64,000 nt of DNA, taken from positions 44,531-108,530 of the forward strand of contig NZ_AXBI01000012.1 of NCBI RefSeq assembly GCF_000473325.1, written 5' to 3'. Positions 1 to 8,925 of this stretch are shown one piece after another. A program made the position numbers and the translations under genes. Within the stretch, counting starts at the first letter, position 1. Each line of letters begins with the position of its first letter. Below the pieces are notes generated by a model that was not told where the DNA came from, made no database searches, and saw only the letters and a program-made list of their open reading frames with translations. This stretch comes from Leisingera caerulea DSM 24564. Lineage in GTDB: Bacteria > Pseudomonadota > Alphaproteobacteria > Rhodobacterales > Rhodobacteraceae.

Positions 1-1348
1 CCTTCAGCGCCGGGTAGTCGATCTTGCCGTTGGCGCGGCGCGGCAGGGAGGTGCGCGGGATCACGGTGAAATGCTGCTGGCCGACGCCGGTCAGCTTGGC
101 GGCCAGCGCGGCGATGCCGTCCTCCGGTCCGCAGATGGCGATGGCGATGCGGGTGTCGTCGCCCCAGACCGCAGCCTCGTGCCCTTGGGCGGCCAGGGCG
201 CGCTCGATGGCGTCGTGGCCGATGCGCAGCCCGGCGATCTTGGACATCCGCGACAGCCGCCCGGTGATGTGATAGAGCCCGTTTGCATCGCGCCGGGCCA
301 GGTCGCCGGTGGCCAGTTCGCTGAGGTCCGCACCCTTGGCCAGATCAGCGTGGTTTTCGGCATAGCCCATCATCACGTTCGGGCCCTGGTAGATCAGCTC
401 GCCTTCACCCTCGGGCGCGGTGATTTCCGTGCCGCCGGCATCGCGCAGCAGCAGGCGGCCGCCGGGGATGGCCCGGCCTGCGGCGCCGGGATTTGCCAAA
501 GCCTCTTCCGGTGGCAGGTAGCTGATCCGGGCGGTGGCTTCGGTCTGGCCGTACATGACAAAGAACCGCCCGGCGCGGGCCTGCATCCGGCTGGCCCAGG
601 CGCTGACTTGATCCGGCTCCATGGCACCGCCTGCCACGGTCAGGGTCTTGATGCTTTCCGGCAGGGCGTGGGATAGGCCTGCGCTCTCCAGCAGGCGGAA
701 GTGATGCGGCACGCCCGCCAGGCTGGTGGCGCCGGAGGCCTCCAAAGCCGCGGCGAAACCGGCCTCCAGCACCGAGCCGGGTGCGAGCCAGAGGCAGGCG
801 CCGGCCGCCAGATGCGAGTGCAGCACCGACAGGCCATAGGAGTAATGCAGCGGCAGGATCAGCGCGGCGCGGTCCTCGGGCCGGATTTCCAGATAGTCAG
901 CTATGGCGCGGGCGTTCGCGTCCACGGCGGTGCCGGACAGACGCACGCCGCGGCCATGGCCGGTGCTGCCGGAGGTTTGCAGCAGCAGCGCAAGCTCCGG
1001 ATGGATGACGGCGGGCTCATGCGCATGGGCCAGCAGCTGCCAGGCGCCGTCAAGGCGGCGGTAGCTGGCGGCGGGCCGGAAGCGTTCCTCCAGCCGGGCG
1101 GCGGTTGCGTCATCCCCGGCGGGCAGCGGCATCACGGCGTGGCCCGCGGCCAAGGCGCCAAGATAGGCAGTGATGGCCTCGGGATCGGCGGCGGCCTCGA
1201 CCGCGATCAGCTGACGGTCCTGCGGCAGCAGGGCGGCAAACTGCGCTGCGGCATCGGCCAGCCCGGCGTAGGACAGCCTGGTTCCGTCCGCCGTCTTCAG
1301 ACAGGGCCGGGGGCCGAAAGCGCGCAAATTCTCAAGGTCAAAAAACAT
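1..1348 (-). CDS. AMP-dependent synthetase/ligase (acyl-CoA ligase-like), 3' end cut by window edge
   Basis: The reading frame runs from an ATG at 1348, preceded by AAGGAG, off the left edge; about 449 residues are visible. Motifs of the adenylate-forming (ANL) superfamily are present in order: a P-loop-like TSGSTGHGRGV, the A5 motif YGQTEAT, the hinge-region TGDLARRDANGLYHITGR and the C-terminal catalytic-lysine region RRANGKIDYPALK. These enzymes activate a carboxylate as acyl-AMP and usually transfer it to CoA or a carrier-protein thiol. The protein is short for an acyl-CoA synthetase, and the usual PKG of the P-loop is replaced by GRG. The substrate cannot be told. It is separated by about 240 bp from the protease gene upstream, so probably has its own promoter. 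Confidence 0.85.
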   Translation of the reverse strand, partial: MFFDLENLRAFGPRPCLKTADGTRLSYAGLADAAAQFAALLPQDRQLIAVEAAADPEAITAYLGALAAGHAVMPLPAGDDATAARLEERFRPAASYRRLDGAWQLLAHAHEPAVIHPELALLLQTSGSTGHGRGVRLSGTAVDANARAIADYLEIRPEDRAALILPLHYSYGLSVLHSHLAAGACLWLAPGSVLEAGFAAALEASGATSLAGVPHHFRLLESAGLSHALPESIKTLTVAGGAMEPDQVSAWASRMQARAGRFFVMYGQTEATARISYLPPEEALANPGAAGRAIPGGRLLLRDAGGTEITAPEGEGELIYQGPNVMMGYAENHADLAKGADLSELATGDLARRDANGLYHITGRLSRMSKIAGLRIGHDAIERALAAQGHEAAVWGDDTRIAIAICGPEDGIAALAAKLTGVGQQHFTVIPRTSLPRRANGKIDYPALK

Positions 1349-1540
1349 CCGCAACTCCTTCGAGCGCGGCGGGTAAGATAATTTACTAATTTTGTCAATT
1401 ATTGATGCGGGCTGACTGCGCCGTGCCTTCGCGCGTCTCCGCGCAAACTAAGGTACAGTGTGTAATCAACATTATGGTAAAAATGGTTCGTGCCGGGACA
1501 GCAGTGCAAGACAGCCTCCACGGGATCAAATGCAATCACC

Positions 1541-1560
1541 CCCGCCGGTTTCCCGGCAGG
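1541..1560 (-). terminator. Hairpin downstream of degQ
   Basis: On the minus strand, CCTGCCGG and CCGGCGGG form an 8-bp stem (one G-T pair) closed by a GAAA tetraloop, 30 nt past the protease stop codon. No T-run follows, so it may be a weak terminator or only a 3' stabilising stem. Confidence 0.45.
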
Positions 1561-1591
1561 AGTGAAGGGCGTGCGACGGTAAGCGTTCAGA

Positions 1592-2707
1592 TCAGGCGTC
1601 CTGACCGGAGCGGTCGCCCAGGGTCACGTCCAGCGTGAGCTCCTTGCCCTGGCGCAGCACCTCAATCTGTGCCGCCTCGCCCGGGGAATTCATCGCCACT
1701 GCCGCGGTCAGGTCGCGCAGCTCGTCAATTTCAGCACCGCCGAAGCGCAGCACCACATCGCCGGGTTTGAGGCCCGCCTTGGCAGCGGGGCTGTCCGCCT
1801 CAACGCCTTCGATCACCACGCCCTTGCCGGCCTCGCGGCCCAGCACGTTGGCGGCGTCCTCCGACAGCGGCTTGATCTGCACGCCCAGCCAGCCGCGGGT
1901 GATCTCCCCGTCATCCTCCAGATCGGCGACGATCTTCTGCACCATGTCCGAGGGCACCGCAAAGCCGATCCCGACGGAGCCGCCGCCCGGCGAATAGATC
2001 GCGGTGTTGACCCCCACGACCTCGCCTTCGGCATTGAACAGCGGCCCGCCGGAGTTGCCCCGGTTGATCGCCGCGTCGGTCTGGATGAAGTCGTCGAACG
2101 GGCCGGAGTTGATATTGCGCGAGGTGGCCGAGACGATCCCCGAAGTCACCGTGCCCGACAGGCCGAACGGGCTGCCCACGGCGATGACCTCATCGCCCAC
2201 CCGCAGCTCCTCGGAGGAGCCGAATTCGACCACCGGCAGCGGCATGTCCGCGTCTACCTTAAGCAGGGCGATATCGGTCAGCGGGTCGGTGCCGACTACG
2301 GTGGCGTCATGCTTGCTGCCGTCGGCCAGGGTCACGGTTACCGTCTGGGCGTTGTCGATCACGTGGTTGTTGGTGACGATCAGCCCCTCCTCGGCGATGA
2401 CAAAACCGGAGCCTGCGCCCTTCATCGGGCGGCTTTCCGGCTGCTGCGGCAGACGGCCGCCGAAGCGGCGCATGAAGTCCTCCATGAACTGGTCATTTGG
2501 CATCGCTTGCCGGTCCGACACGGGCTGCGCCTTGCCGGTCACCTCGACATAGACAACGGCGGGCGCGACGGTTTCGACCAGGTCGGCATAGCCGCCGGCA
2601 GGCACCGCCAGCGCAGGTACCGGGGCCAGCGCCAGCATCGCGGCGGCAGAGGCGGCGGCGGTCAGGCCAAAGGCAAATCTCTTGGGGGCGGTGGCAGGAT
2701 TGGACAT
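1592..2707 (-). CDS. degQ: HtrA/DegQ-family periplasmic serine protease with one PDZ domain
   Basis: The protein has 371 residues. The chosen ATG at 2707 has GGAG just upstream and begins a classical signal peptide ending near ALAVPAGG (about residue 35). The open frame continues upstream, but that part overlaps the response regulator gene antisense. The trypsin-like domain shows the catalytic triad: His in VTNNHVID, Asp in TDIALLKV and Ser in GNSGGPLF. One PDZ domain follows (about residues 270-365), compared with two in classical DegP/DegQ, so this is a DegS-length enzyme without an obvious membrane anchor. HtrA proteases degrade or refold misfolded envelope proteins. The gene is divergent from a two-component pair, which suggests but does not prove that the pair controls it. 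Confidence 0.93.
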   Translation of the reverse strand: MSNPATAPKRFAFGLTAAASAAAMLALAPVPALAVPAGGYADLVETVAPAVVYVEVTGKAQPVSDRQAMPNDQFMEDFMRRFGGRLPQQPESRPMKGAGSGFVIAEEGLIVTNNHVIDNAQTVTVTLADGSKHDATVVGTDPLTDIALLKVDADMPLPVVEFGSSEELRVGDEVIAVGSPFGLSGTVTSGIVSATSRNINSGPFDDFIQTDAAINRGNSGGPLFNAEGEVVGVNTAIYSPGGGSVGIGFAVPSDMVQKIVADLEDDGEITRGWLGVQIKPLSEDAANVLGREAGKGVVIEGVEADSPAAKAGLKPGDVVLRFGGAEIDELRDLTAAVAMNSPGEAAQIEVLRQGKELTLDVTLGDRSGQDA

Positions 2708-2851
2708 CTTCGTCTCCTTGCGTTGAAGTGATGCAAGCCAGATGGAGGGCTTGGATTTCAACCGCCTGACGCGTTCTATACAGATCTGTAATGTGCGCGG
2801 AGCCGCGTTCGGGTGTATCACCGGGCCGGTTGAAACACGGGGGGATACGCC

Positions 2852-3523
2852 TTGAAAATCCTGGTGATCGAAGATGACGCCACCACGGGTCCTTATGTTC
2901 AGGCGGGCCTGCGCGAGGAAGGGCATTCCGCCGATCTCGTCACCGACGGGCGCGAGGGGCTGCTGCAGGCCACGGCGGCAGACTATGACGTGCTGATCAT
3001 CGACCGGATGCTGCCAAGCCTCGACGGGCTGAGCCTGATCAAGACCTTGCGCGGTGCCGGCGTGCGCACGCCCGCCATCATGCTGACGGCGCTGAGCGGC
3101 GTGAACGACCGGATCGACGGGCTGGAGGCCGGGGCGGATGATTATCTGGTGAAACCCTTCGCCTTTGGCGAGCTGGCCGCCCGCGTTGCCGCGCTGGCGC
3201 GCCGCCCGGGCCTGCAGGAGCAGGAGACGGTGCTGCGGGCGGGGGATCTGGAGATGGATCTGGTGCGCCGCAAGGTGACCCGCGCGGGCCAGGAGATCGA
3301 GCTGCTGCCCCGCGAATTCCGCCTGCTGGAGCACCTGCTGCGCCGCAAGGGCCGGGTGCAGACCCGCACGATGCTGCTGGAGGCGGTCTGGGACATCAGT
3401 TTCGACCCGCAGACCAATGTGGTGGAGACGCATATCTCGCGCCTGCGGGCCAAGGTCGACAAGCCCTTTGACAGCGAACTGATCGAAACCGTGCGCGGTG
3501 CGGGGTACCGGATTGCCGGCTGA
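2852..3523 (+). CDS. OmpR/PhoB-family response regulator
   Basis: The 223-residue protein has a receiver domain with acidic pair E7-D8-D9, phosphoacceptor D51 in IIDRMLP, Thr in IMLTALSG and Lys in LVKPFAF. A C-terminal winged-helix DNA-binding domain follows (about 125-222) with the typical ELLPREFRLLEHLLR and ETHISRLRAKVDKPF segments. The start is TTG at 2852 with a G-rich stretch (GGGGGA) upstream; no better start is in frame. It overlaps the histidine kinase gene by 26 nt, so the two are co-expressed. The signal sensed is unknown; the divergent degQ gene suggests an envelope-related role by inference. Confidence 0.92.
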   Translation: MKILVIEDDATTGPYVQAGLREEGHSADLVTDGREGLLQATAADYDVLIIDRMLPSLDGLSLIKTLRGAGVRTPAIMLTALSGVNDRIDGLEAGADDYLVKPFAFGELAARVAALARRPGLQEQETVLRAGDLEMDLVRRKVTRAGQEIELLPREFRLLEHLLRRKGRVQTRTMLLEAVWDISFDPQTNVVETHISRLRAKVDKPFDSELIETVRGAGYRIAG

Positions 3524-4877
3524 CCTCCTTGACCGGGCGCGGGTGCTGCTGCGCTCCTCGCCGATGCGGCAGTCGCTGTGGCTGTCGCTGCTGTTCGTTG
3601 CGGCCAGCTCGATCAGCCTTGGCATCACTTATTACGTGGCCCACGGCGCCCAGCGGCAGGCGATCGAGGAAAGTCTCACACAGGATATGGCGGGTTACCG
3701 CGCCACGCCCTCTGCCGCGGCGCTGGCGGCGCTGGTCAATGCTGAAACGCGTGAGACCGACCCGCAGCGGCGCCTGCTCAGCTACCGCCGCCCCGGCGGG
3801 CGGGTGGTGGCCGGCAATGCGGCGATCATGCAGCAGCAGGCGGGGTTCCGGGTGGTGGCGCTGGGGCGGGAGCCAGTGGAGATCTCCGGCCGCTTCATCT
3901 CGCTCAGCGAATACATCCACGGCGGGCTGCTGACCGTGGCGCAGAGCGCCAAGCCGCTGGATGACCTGCGCCAGACGTTTCTTTGGGTGTTCCTGTTCAG
4001 CCTGCTGCCGGCCACTGCCCTGGCGGTTCTGGGCGGCGTGCTGCTGGCGCGCCGGTCAGCCCGTTCCCTGCGCGGGATCGAGAGCACACTGTCGGCGCTG
4101 ACTTCCGGAGAGCTTGGCGCGCGGGTGCCGGAGAGCGGGCAGACGCATGGCGATCTGACCCGCATCGGCCACAGTGTGAACCGCATGGCACAGGCGCAGC
4201 AGCAGGCGACGGAGGCGCTGCGGCAGGTCTCGGCAGACATCGCGCACGATCTGAAAACCCCGATCCAGCGGGTGGCGGTGCAGCTCGCCCGGCTGCAGGA
4301 CGTGCCGGACCTGCCGGAAGAGGCGCAGGCGCTTGCGGACAAGGCGCTGGAGGAGACCCGCGGTATCACCAGCACCTTCCAGGCGCTGCTGCAAATCGCT
4401 CAGCTGGAGGACGGCGCGCCCCGGTCGCGGTTCGAGCCGGTGGATCTGTGCGAAGTGGCCGCCACCTTTGCCGAGATCTATGAGCCCGCGGCAGAGGAGC
4501 AGAACCGTACTCTCAGCCTCGGCCTGCCGGATGCGCCTGTCACGGTGACAGGCGACCGCGCCCTGCTGGGGCAGCTGCTGGCCAACCTCATTGAAAACGC
4601 GCTGCGCCATACCCCCGAAGGCACCGGTATCAGCCTGTCACTGCGCCGCGACGGGGCGGCAGCGGTCCTGTCAGTGCGCGACCGCGGCCCCGGCATACCA
4701 GAGGCGGAACACCAAAAGGTGCTGCGCCGCCTCTACCGGCTGGAGCGGAGCCGGACCACGCCAGGCAGCGGTTTGGGGCTGAGCCTGGTTGCGGCGATTG
4801 CCAGTCTGCATGGGGCCGAGCTGCGCCTGTCGGACGCAGAACCCGGCCTGCGGGCCGAGGTGTTATTCGCCCCCTGA
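3498..4877 (+). CDS. Membrane sensor histidine kinase, HAMP type
   Basis: The 459-residue protein is read from GTG 3498, inside the regulator gene; ATG 3564 (residue 23) is an alternative start. A membrane helix lies at about 26-46, a periplasmic sensor region follows to about 158, and the second helix is at 160-183. A HAMP domain is at about 185-240. The phosphoacceptor His is H250 in SADIAHDLKTPIQ. The ATPase domain has NLIENALRHTPEGTG (N box), DRGPGIP (G1) and GSGLGLSL (G2). The F-box region reads LRRLYRLERSR instead of the common FERFYR. It is the partner of the upstream OmpR-type regulator and convergent with guaD. Confidence 0.92.
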   Translation: MRGTGLPADLLDRARVLLRSSPMRQSLWLSLLFVAASSISLGITYYVAHGAQRQAIEESLTQDMAGYRATPSAAALAALVNAETRETDPQRRLLSYRRPGGRVVAGNAAIMQQQAGFRVVALGREPVEISGRFISLSEYIHGGLLTVAQSAKPLDDLRQTFLWVFLFSLLPATALAVLGGVLLARRSARSLRGIESTLSALTSGELGARVPESGQTHGDLTRIGHSVNRMAQAQQQATEALRQVSADIAHDLKTPIQRVAVQLARLQDVPDLPEEAQALADKALEETRGITSTFQALLQIAQLEDGAPRSRFEPVDLCEVAATFAEIYEPAAEEQNRTLSLGLPDAPVTVTGDRALLGQLLANLIENALRHTPEGTGISLSLRRDGAAAVLSVRDRGPGIPEAEHQKVLRRLYRLERSRTTPGSGLGLSLVAAIASLHGAELRLSDAEPGLRAEVLFAP

Positions 4878-4908
4878 CCCGCCACGGCGGTTCTTGACCG
4901 TTCCGGCT

Positions 4909-6213
4909 CTATGCCGCCGGTTTCATCGGCTGGCCGGCCACATAGGTCTGCGCGATGGAGCGGTCGTCGCCCAGGGTCTGCAGGATGAACAGCTCTTCGG
5001 ACAGTGTTCCGGCGCGTTGCATCCGCAGCTCCATTGCGTGGGTGGCGCGGGAATCCAGCACCACGATATCAGCCTCGGTTCCGGCCTCCAGCGTGCCCAC
5101 CTTATCCTCCAGCCCCAGCGCCACGGCGTTGCCGCGGGTGATCCAGTGGAAGGCGCGCAGCGGGTGCAGCTTCTGGTTCTGCAGCTGCAGGACCTTGTAG
5201 CCCTCATTCAGGGTCTGCAGCATCGAATAGCTGGTGCCCGCGCCGATGTCGGTGGCAATCGCATTGGTGATGCCGCGGCTGCGCAGGCCCGCATCGTCGA
5301 ACAATCCGCTGCCCAGGAAAAGGTTGGAGGTGGGGCAGAACACCGGCTTGGCCTTGGTCTCCGCCAGCGCGTCGATCTCGCGCGGCTGCAGGTGGATCGA
5401 GTGGCCCAGCAGCATTTTCGGCGTCAGCAGACCGTAGGACTGGTAGACGTCCAGATAGTCGCGCGCCTGCGGATACAGCTCGGCGGTAAAGGCGATCTCG
5501 TCGTGGTTCTCCGACAGGTGGGTCTGCACGTAGCAATCCGGATGCTCCTTCACCAGCGCGCCCGCCATTTCCATCTGATCCGGGGTGGAGGTGATGGCAA
5601 ACCGCGGGGTGATCGCATAAAGCCCTCGGCCCTTGCCGTGGTATTTCGCAACCAGCTCCTTGGTGTCGTCATAGCCGCTGACCGGCGTGTCCAGCAGGCC
5701 CTCGGGTGCGTTGCGGTCCATCAGGACCTTGCCGCCGATCATCCGCATGTTGCGGCGCGCGGCCTCATCGAAATAAGCCTCGGCCGAGGTCTTGTGGACC
5801 GAGCAGTAGGCCACCGCAGTGGTGGTGCCATGCGCGGTCAGCAGGTCAAAGAGATGCCCGGCCATCTCAGCACTGTGGCCTGCGTCGGCAAAACGGGTCT
5901 CCTCCGGGAAGGTATAGTTGTTCAGCCACTCCAGCAGCTGCGAGCCCCAGGAGGCGATCACCTGCACCTGCGGGAAATGCAGGTGGGTGTCGATGAAGCC
6001 GGCCATCAGGATGTTCGGGCGGTGGTCGATCACCTCAGCCTCCGCGGCCTGCTGTGCGAGGTCGCCATAGCTGCCCTTGGCCAGGATCATGCCGTCTGCG
6101 ACCAGCAGCGCGCCGTCCTCGATGAACTCATAGGCGCTGGTGTCGTCAGCGCCTTGCGGCTCGGCGGTGAAGGAAAGCACCCGCCCGCGCAGCAGCGTCT
6201 GTTTCGATGTCAT
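4909..6213 (-). CDS. guaD: Guanine deaminase
   Basis: The 434-residue amidohydrolase deaminates guanine to xanthine and ammonia in the cytoplasm. It carries the family metal-binding motif GFIDTHLHFPQ near residue 66, THLSENHDEI, a conserved His in LLGHSIHL, the substrate-pocket motif FCPTSNLFLGSGLF and the catalytic Asp in ATDIGAGTSYSM. The ATG at 6213 with AAGGA upstream was chosen; the frame extends 17 codons further upstream without homology-like sequence. It is the last gene of the leftward xdhABC-permease-guaD operon and supplies xanthine for xanthine dehydrogenase. Confidence 0.95.
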   Translation of the reverse strand: MTSKQTLLRGRVLSFTAEPQGADDTSAYEFIEDGALLVADGMILAKGSYGDLAQQAAEAEVIDHRPNILMAGFIDTHLHFPQVQVIASWGSQLLEWLNNYTFPEETRFADAGHSAEMAGHLFDLLTAHGTTTAVAYCSVHKTSAEAYFDEAARRNMRMIGGKVLMDRNAPEGLLDTPVSGYDDTKELVAKYHGKGRGLYAITPRFAITSTPDQMEMAGALVKEHPDCYVQTHLSENHDEIAFTAELYPQARDYLDVYQSYGLLTPKMLLGHSIHLQPREIDALAETKAKPVFCPTSNLFLGSGLFDDAGLRSRGITNAIATDIGAGTSYSMLQTLNEGYKVLQLQNQKLHPLRAFHWITRGNAVALGLEDKVGTLEAGTEADIVVLDSRATHAMELRMQRAGTLSEELFILQTLGDDRSIAQTYVAGQPMKPAA

Positions 6214-6236
6214 GTCTTTGATATCCTTGGTTCGCA

Positions 6237-6261
6237 GGCAGGGGGCACGCGGCCCCCTGCC
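6237..6261 (-). other. Perfect 10-bp intercistronic hairpin between permease gene and guaD
   Basis: GGCAGGGGGC (6237-6246) pairs perfectly with GCCCCCTGCC (6252-6261) across a 5-nt loop. No T-run follows on either strand. It may be an mRNA processing or stabilising stem, or a partial terminator that lowers guaD expression relative to the upstream genes. Confidence 0.5.
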
Positions 6262-6287
6262 CATTGTTATTTGGGTGTCGTTTGGGA

Positions 6288-7883
6288 TTATTCGCCGGCC
6301 GGCAGGTGCGGTACGTGGGGTTTCACACCGTCTTCCTCGGTTTCCTCATGCTCATCCGCCTTGTGGAAGATTGGGTAGATGAACAGGAAGGCCGCAGCGA
6401 TCAGGTAGCCCATCGCAACACCGCTGAACTCCGGCCAATGCAGGCTGGCTGAGTGGATGATGCCGACCAGCGACATCACCGCCGCTGCCAGGGCAAAGCC
6501 ACCCGCGTTGCGGAAATCGCCGTCGATCACGCTGGCCACGATAGCGCCCCAGATCAGGCCGGTCAGGATGGCACCCTGGCTCAGCGCCAGATGGCCTTCG
6601 TAATGCGCGCCCTGCTGCAGCAGCGCGGCGGTCAGCTCAGCATCGCCCAGCTGCGCCATGCCGGTGGCGCCCAGTGCGCCCAAGGCACCGGCCAATGCGC
6701 CCCATTTGATTACCAGGAAGGCCGAGACATGCGGCATCATCGCGATGGTTACGGCGGCGATGTGGTCGGTCTTCACCGAATGCGCGGTATTGGTCACCAG
6801 GCTGAGCGCCACGAACACCAGCACCGGCGCGGCAGCGGCCACGGGGATCAGGTTGTTGAGGAACGCCAGGAGGCCAAAGAAGGCGGCAAAGGGGATCACC
6901 AGGCCAACGCCGATGATATAGCCGGAGCGCGCGCCCATCCGCTTATACGCCGGGTGGCCGATGTAGGCGGTGGTCGGGAACGGCGAGCCGAAGACCGCGC
7001 CGATCATGGTGCCAACGCCATCGGTCACTTGGCACAGGCCAACTGGGTAATGGTCGCCCGCCGCTTCGGCGCTTTCCACGTTGTTCATGGTTTCGATGAA
7101 GTTGTAGATCTGCACCGGCACCAGAACCAGGAACAGCTCCGGGTTGGCAAACAGATGCTGGATACCGGCGATGAGGTCACCGAAATACGGGATCGGCAGG
7201 TAGACGCCCACGCCCTCGAAGGAGACCGAGGCCTCGCCCATGCCAAGCGCCACAACGGTGCCGACGATCAGCGCCAGCAGGCCCGCGGGAATGTTGAACG
7301 GCAGCCGGTGACGGCCGACCAGGCCCCACAGGATGATGATCATCGAGGCAAAGCCGATAAAGGGGTTTTCAAAGATCGTCGCCAGCGGCACGGTGCCGAT
7401 GAACACCAGCGCGATACCGCAGAGCGTGCCCAGCATACCGGCGCGCGGGGTCACCCGCTTGAGCCAGGGGCCGACGATCGCGCCCATCGCGGCCACGATG
7501 CCGCCCATAAAGCCCGCGCCGATCCCCACTTGCCAGGCCAGCATGGCGTCATTGGTGGACCAGTAGATCGGTCCGATCACCCCGAACAGATAGACGAACA
7601 TCACCGGGGTCGAGATGCCATAAGGCAGCGCGGTCACGTCGCGGCCCTCTTTCTCGGCGGTGTGCTTGGCCAGCCAGGTGTAGACCGCGATACCGGCCAG
7701 GATCGCCACGGCGGCGCCGGGCACGATGCGGCCGAACACGATATCGGCAGGCATGTTGAAGACAAACTGACAGATGCCCGAAAGCACGATCAGGTTGATC
7801 AGGTTGTCGGTGAACAGCGCCCAGAATGCACTGAAGTCATTCCGCGCGAACAGTTTGTACGTATAGCTCCGCCCTGTGGTCAT
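6288..7883 (-). CDS. Purine/nucleobase permease (NCS2/AzgA-like, 12-14 membrane segments)
   Basis: The 531-residue, very hydrophobic protein starts at an ATG preceded by AGGAGG. Segments such as ALPYGISTPVMFVYLFGVIG and ETMNNVESAEAAGD resemble the xanthine/uracil permease superfamily, whose members carry out proton-coupled uptake of nucleobases at the inner membrane. The C-terminus is a short charged cytoplasmic tail (HEETEEDG). It lies 31 nt downstream of xdhC and upstream of guaD, so xanthine, hypoxanthine or guanine are the likely substrates. That is inferred from context. It is clearly different from the second permease at 19242-20678. Confidence 0.85.
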   Translation of the reverse strand: MTTGRSYTYKLFARNDFSAFWALFTDNLINLIVLSGICQFVFNMPADIVFGRIVPGAAVAILAGIAVYTWLAKHTAEKEGRDVTALPYGISTPVMFVYLFGVIGPIYWSTNDAMLAWQVGIGAGFMGGIVAAMGAIVGPWLKRVTPRAGMLGTLCGIALVFIGTVPLATIFENPFIGFASMIIILWGLVGRHRLPFNIPAGLLALIVGTVVALGMGEASVSFEGVGVYLPIPYFGDLIAGIQHLFANPELFLVLVPVQIYNFIETMNNVESAEAAGDHYPVGLCQVTDGVGTMIGAVFGSPFPTTAYIGHPAYKRMGARSGYIIGVGLVIPFAAFFGLLAFLNNLIPVAAAAPVLVFVALSLVTNTAHSVKTDHIAAVTIAMMPHVSAFLVIKWGALAGALGALGATGMAQLGDAELTAALLQQGAHYEGHLALSQGAILTGLIWGAIVASVIDGDFRNAGGFALAAAVMSLVGIIHSASLHWPEFSGVAMGYLIAAAFLFIYPIFHKADEHEETEEDGVKPHVPHLPAGE

Positions 7884-7914
7884 GGCGGCCTCCTCCTATC
7901 AGAGGACGCAGTCC

Positions 7915-8922
7915 TTAACGGCCGGTCACTCCAGCCGTGTCTCCCTCTGCGTCCGGTTGCTTGCCCGTTTGGGGCAATTCCATGCTCCGTGCTGGAGCGG
8001 ACGCGGCAGTTTCAGAGGTCAAATCAGCGATCACTTCCGCCGCCACGAAGGCCGCGATGACGCTGGGCCGCTTGTCGCGGCTGCCGCCTGCCCCGATGGG
8101 GCAGATGAGACGGTCGGTTCCCAGACCGTCGCAATGATCCCGGCACCAGCGGCGGAACTTCTCCCGCTTGGTGGCCGATCCGATCAGGCCGACATAGCCC
8201 GCATCGCCGCGCTGCAGGGCAGCAGAGGCAAGCAGGAAGTCGAGCGCGTGATCATGGGTGAGAACGATAAAGGCGCTGCCCGCAGGAGCGGCGGCAATGT
8301 CGATCTCGGGAATGGCGCTTTGGCGGATCTCCACATCCGCTTGGGCTAAGGCCAGTTCTTCGGCGCGCTGGTCAATCAGAATGCAGCGCACCGGCATATG
8401 CTGGAACAGATCCGCCAGCGCCCGGCCCACGTGGCCTGCGCCCATCACATAGACATGCGGCAGCGCCTGGTCTTCGGCCTGCTGCCGGGCAATGGCGTCC
8501 TCACGGTCGGCCTGGCGCATCTGCGCCAGCGAGATTTCCACCCGGCCGCCGCAGCACTGACCGATCTCCGGGCCCAAAGGCACGTCGAGCGTTTCACACA
8601 GTGCTGAGGGCAGCGCCTGACCCTGGGTGGGTGCGTTAGCGCCCTCCCGTGGGGAGGGTCGGGCGCTGCCCGGCCTGTCGGCCGGGCGATTCAGGTTCTT
8701 GACAGAGCGCAAACCGTGACCCTGCTTCAGCATCCGCCGGGCATGATCAATGGCGATATATTCCAGCTGGCCACCGCCAATGGTCCCCCACAGGCCCTCC
8801 GCCGCCACAAACATGCAGGTGCCGGTTTCGCGCGGGGAGGACCCGCGGACGCGGGTCAGCACGACCTGCACCACATGTTTGCGGCTGGCCAGAAAGTCCT
8901 GGAGGGAAAGGCGGCGGGTCAT
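7915..8922 (-). CDS. xdhC: Xanthine dehydrogenase accessory protein XdhC with an in-frame palindromic-repeat insertion
   Basis: The 335-residue protein has the two XdhC parts. The N-terminal domain shows VRGSSPRETGTCMFV and GTIGGGQLEY plus the LGPEIGQCCGGRVEI motif. The C-terminal Rossmann-like domain shows VYVMGAGHVGRAL, VLTHDHALDF and GLIGSATKREKF. XdhC binds molybdenum cofactor and inserts the sulfurated form into XdhB. About residues 73-107 are encoded by a palindromic repeat that recurs in intergenic DNA at 21762-21844. They fall in the linker before the CCGG motif, where I would expect other XdhC proteins to be shorter. The frame is intact, so the product is probably functional. Its start lies 3 nt after the xdhB stop. 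Confidence 0.93.
   Translation of the reverse strand: MTRRLSLQDFLASRKHVVQVVLTRVRGSSPRETGTCMFVAAEGLWGTIGGGQLEYIAIDHARRMLKQGHGLRSVKNLNRPADRPGSARPSPREGANAPTQGQALPSALCETLDVPLGPEIGQCCGGRVEISLAQMRQADREDAIARQQAEDQALPHVYVMGAGHVGRALADLFQHMPVRCILIDQRAEELALAQADVEIRQSAIPEIDIAAAPAGSAFIVLTHDHALDFLLASAALQRGDAGYVGLIGSATKREKFRRWCRDHCDGLGTDRLICPIGAGGSRDKRPSVIAAFVAAEVIADLTSETAASAPARSMELPQTGKQPDAEGDTAGVTGR
8607..8692. repeat. Palindromic repeat element, copy 1, inside xdhC
   Basis: The left arm GGGCAGCGCCTGACCCT (8608-8624) and right arm AGGGTCGGGCGCTGCCC (8655-8671) form a 17-bp inverted repeat with one G-T pair. Inside lies a second stem, CCCTCCC-GTG-GGGAGGG. A trailing stem CCCGGCC-TGTC-GGCCGGG completes the unit. 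The first 67 nt align without gaps to copy 2 at 21762. This copy is read through in the xdhC frame. Confidence 0.85.
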
Positions 8923-8925
8923 GGT

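Noticed and set aside
2708..3628. N-terminal extension of the HtrA protease up to 3628
   Set aside because: It would overlap the response regulator antisense and precede a perfect signal peptide with its own ribosome site at 2707.
4879..4890. CCGCC-AC-GGCGG as a terminator between the histidine kinase gene and guaD
   Set aside because: The stem is short with a 2-nt loop and only TTCTT after it; too weak to call.
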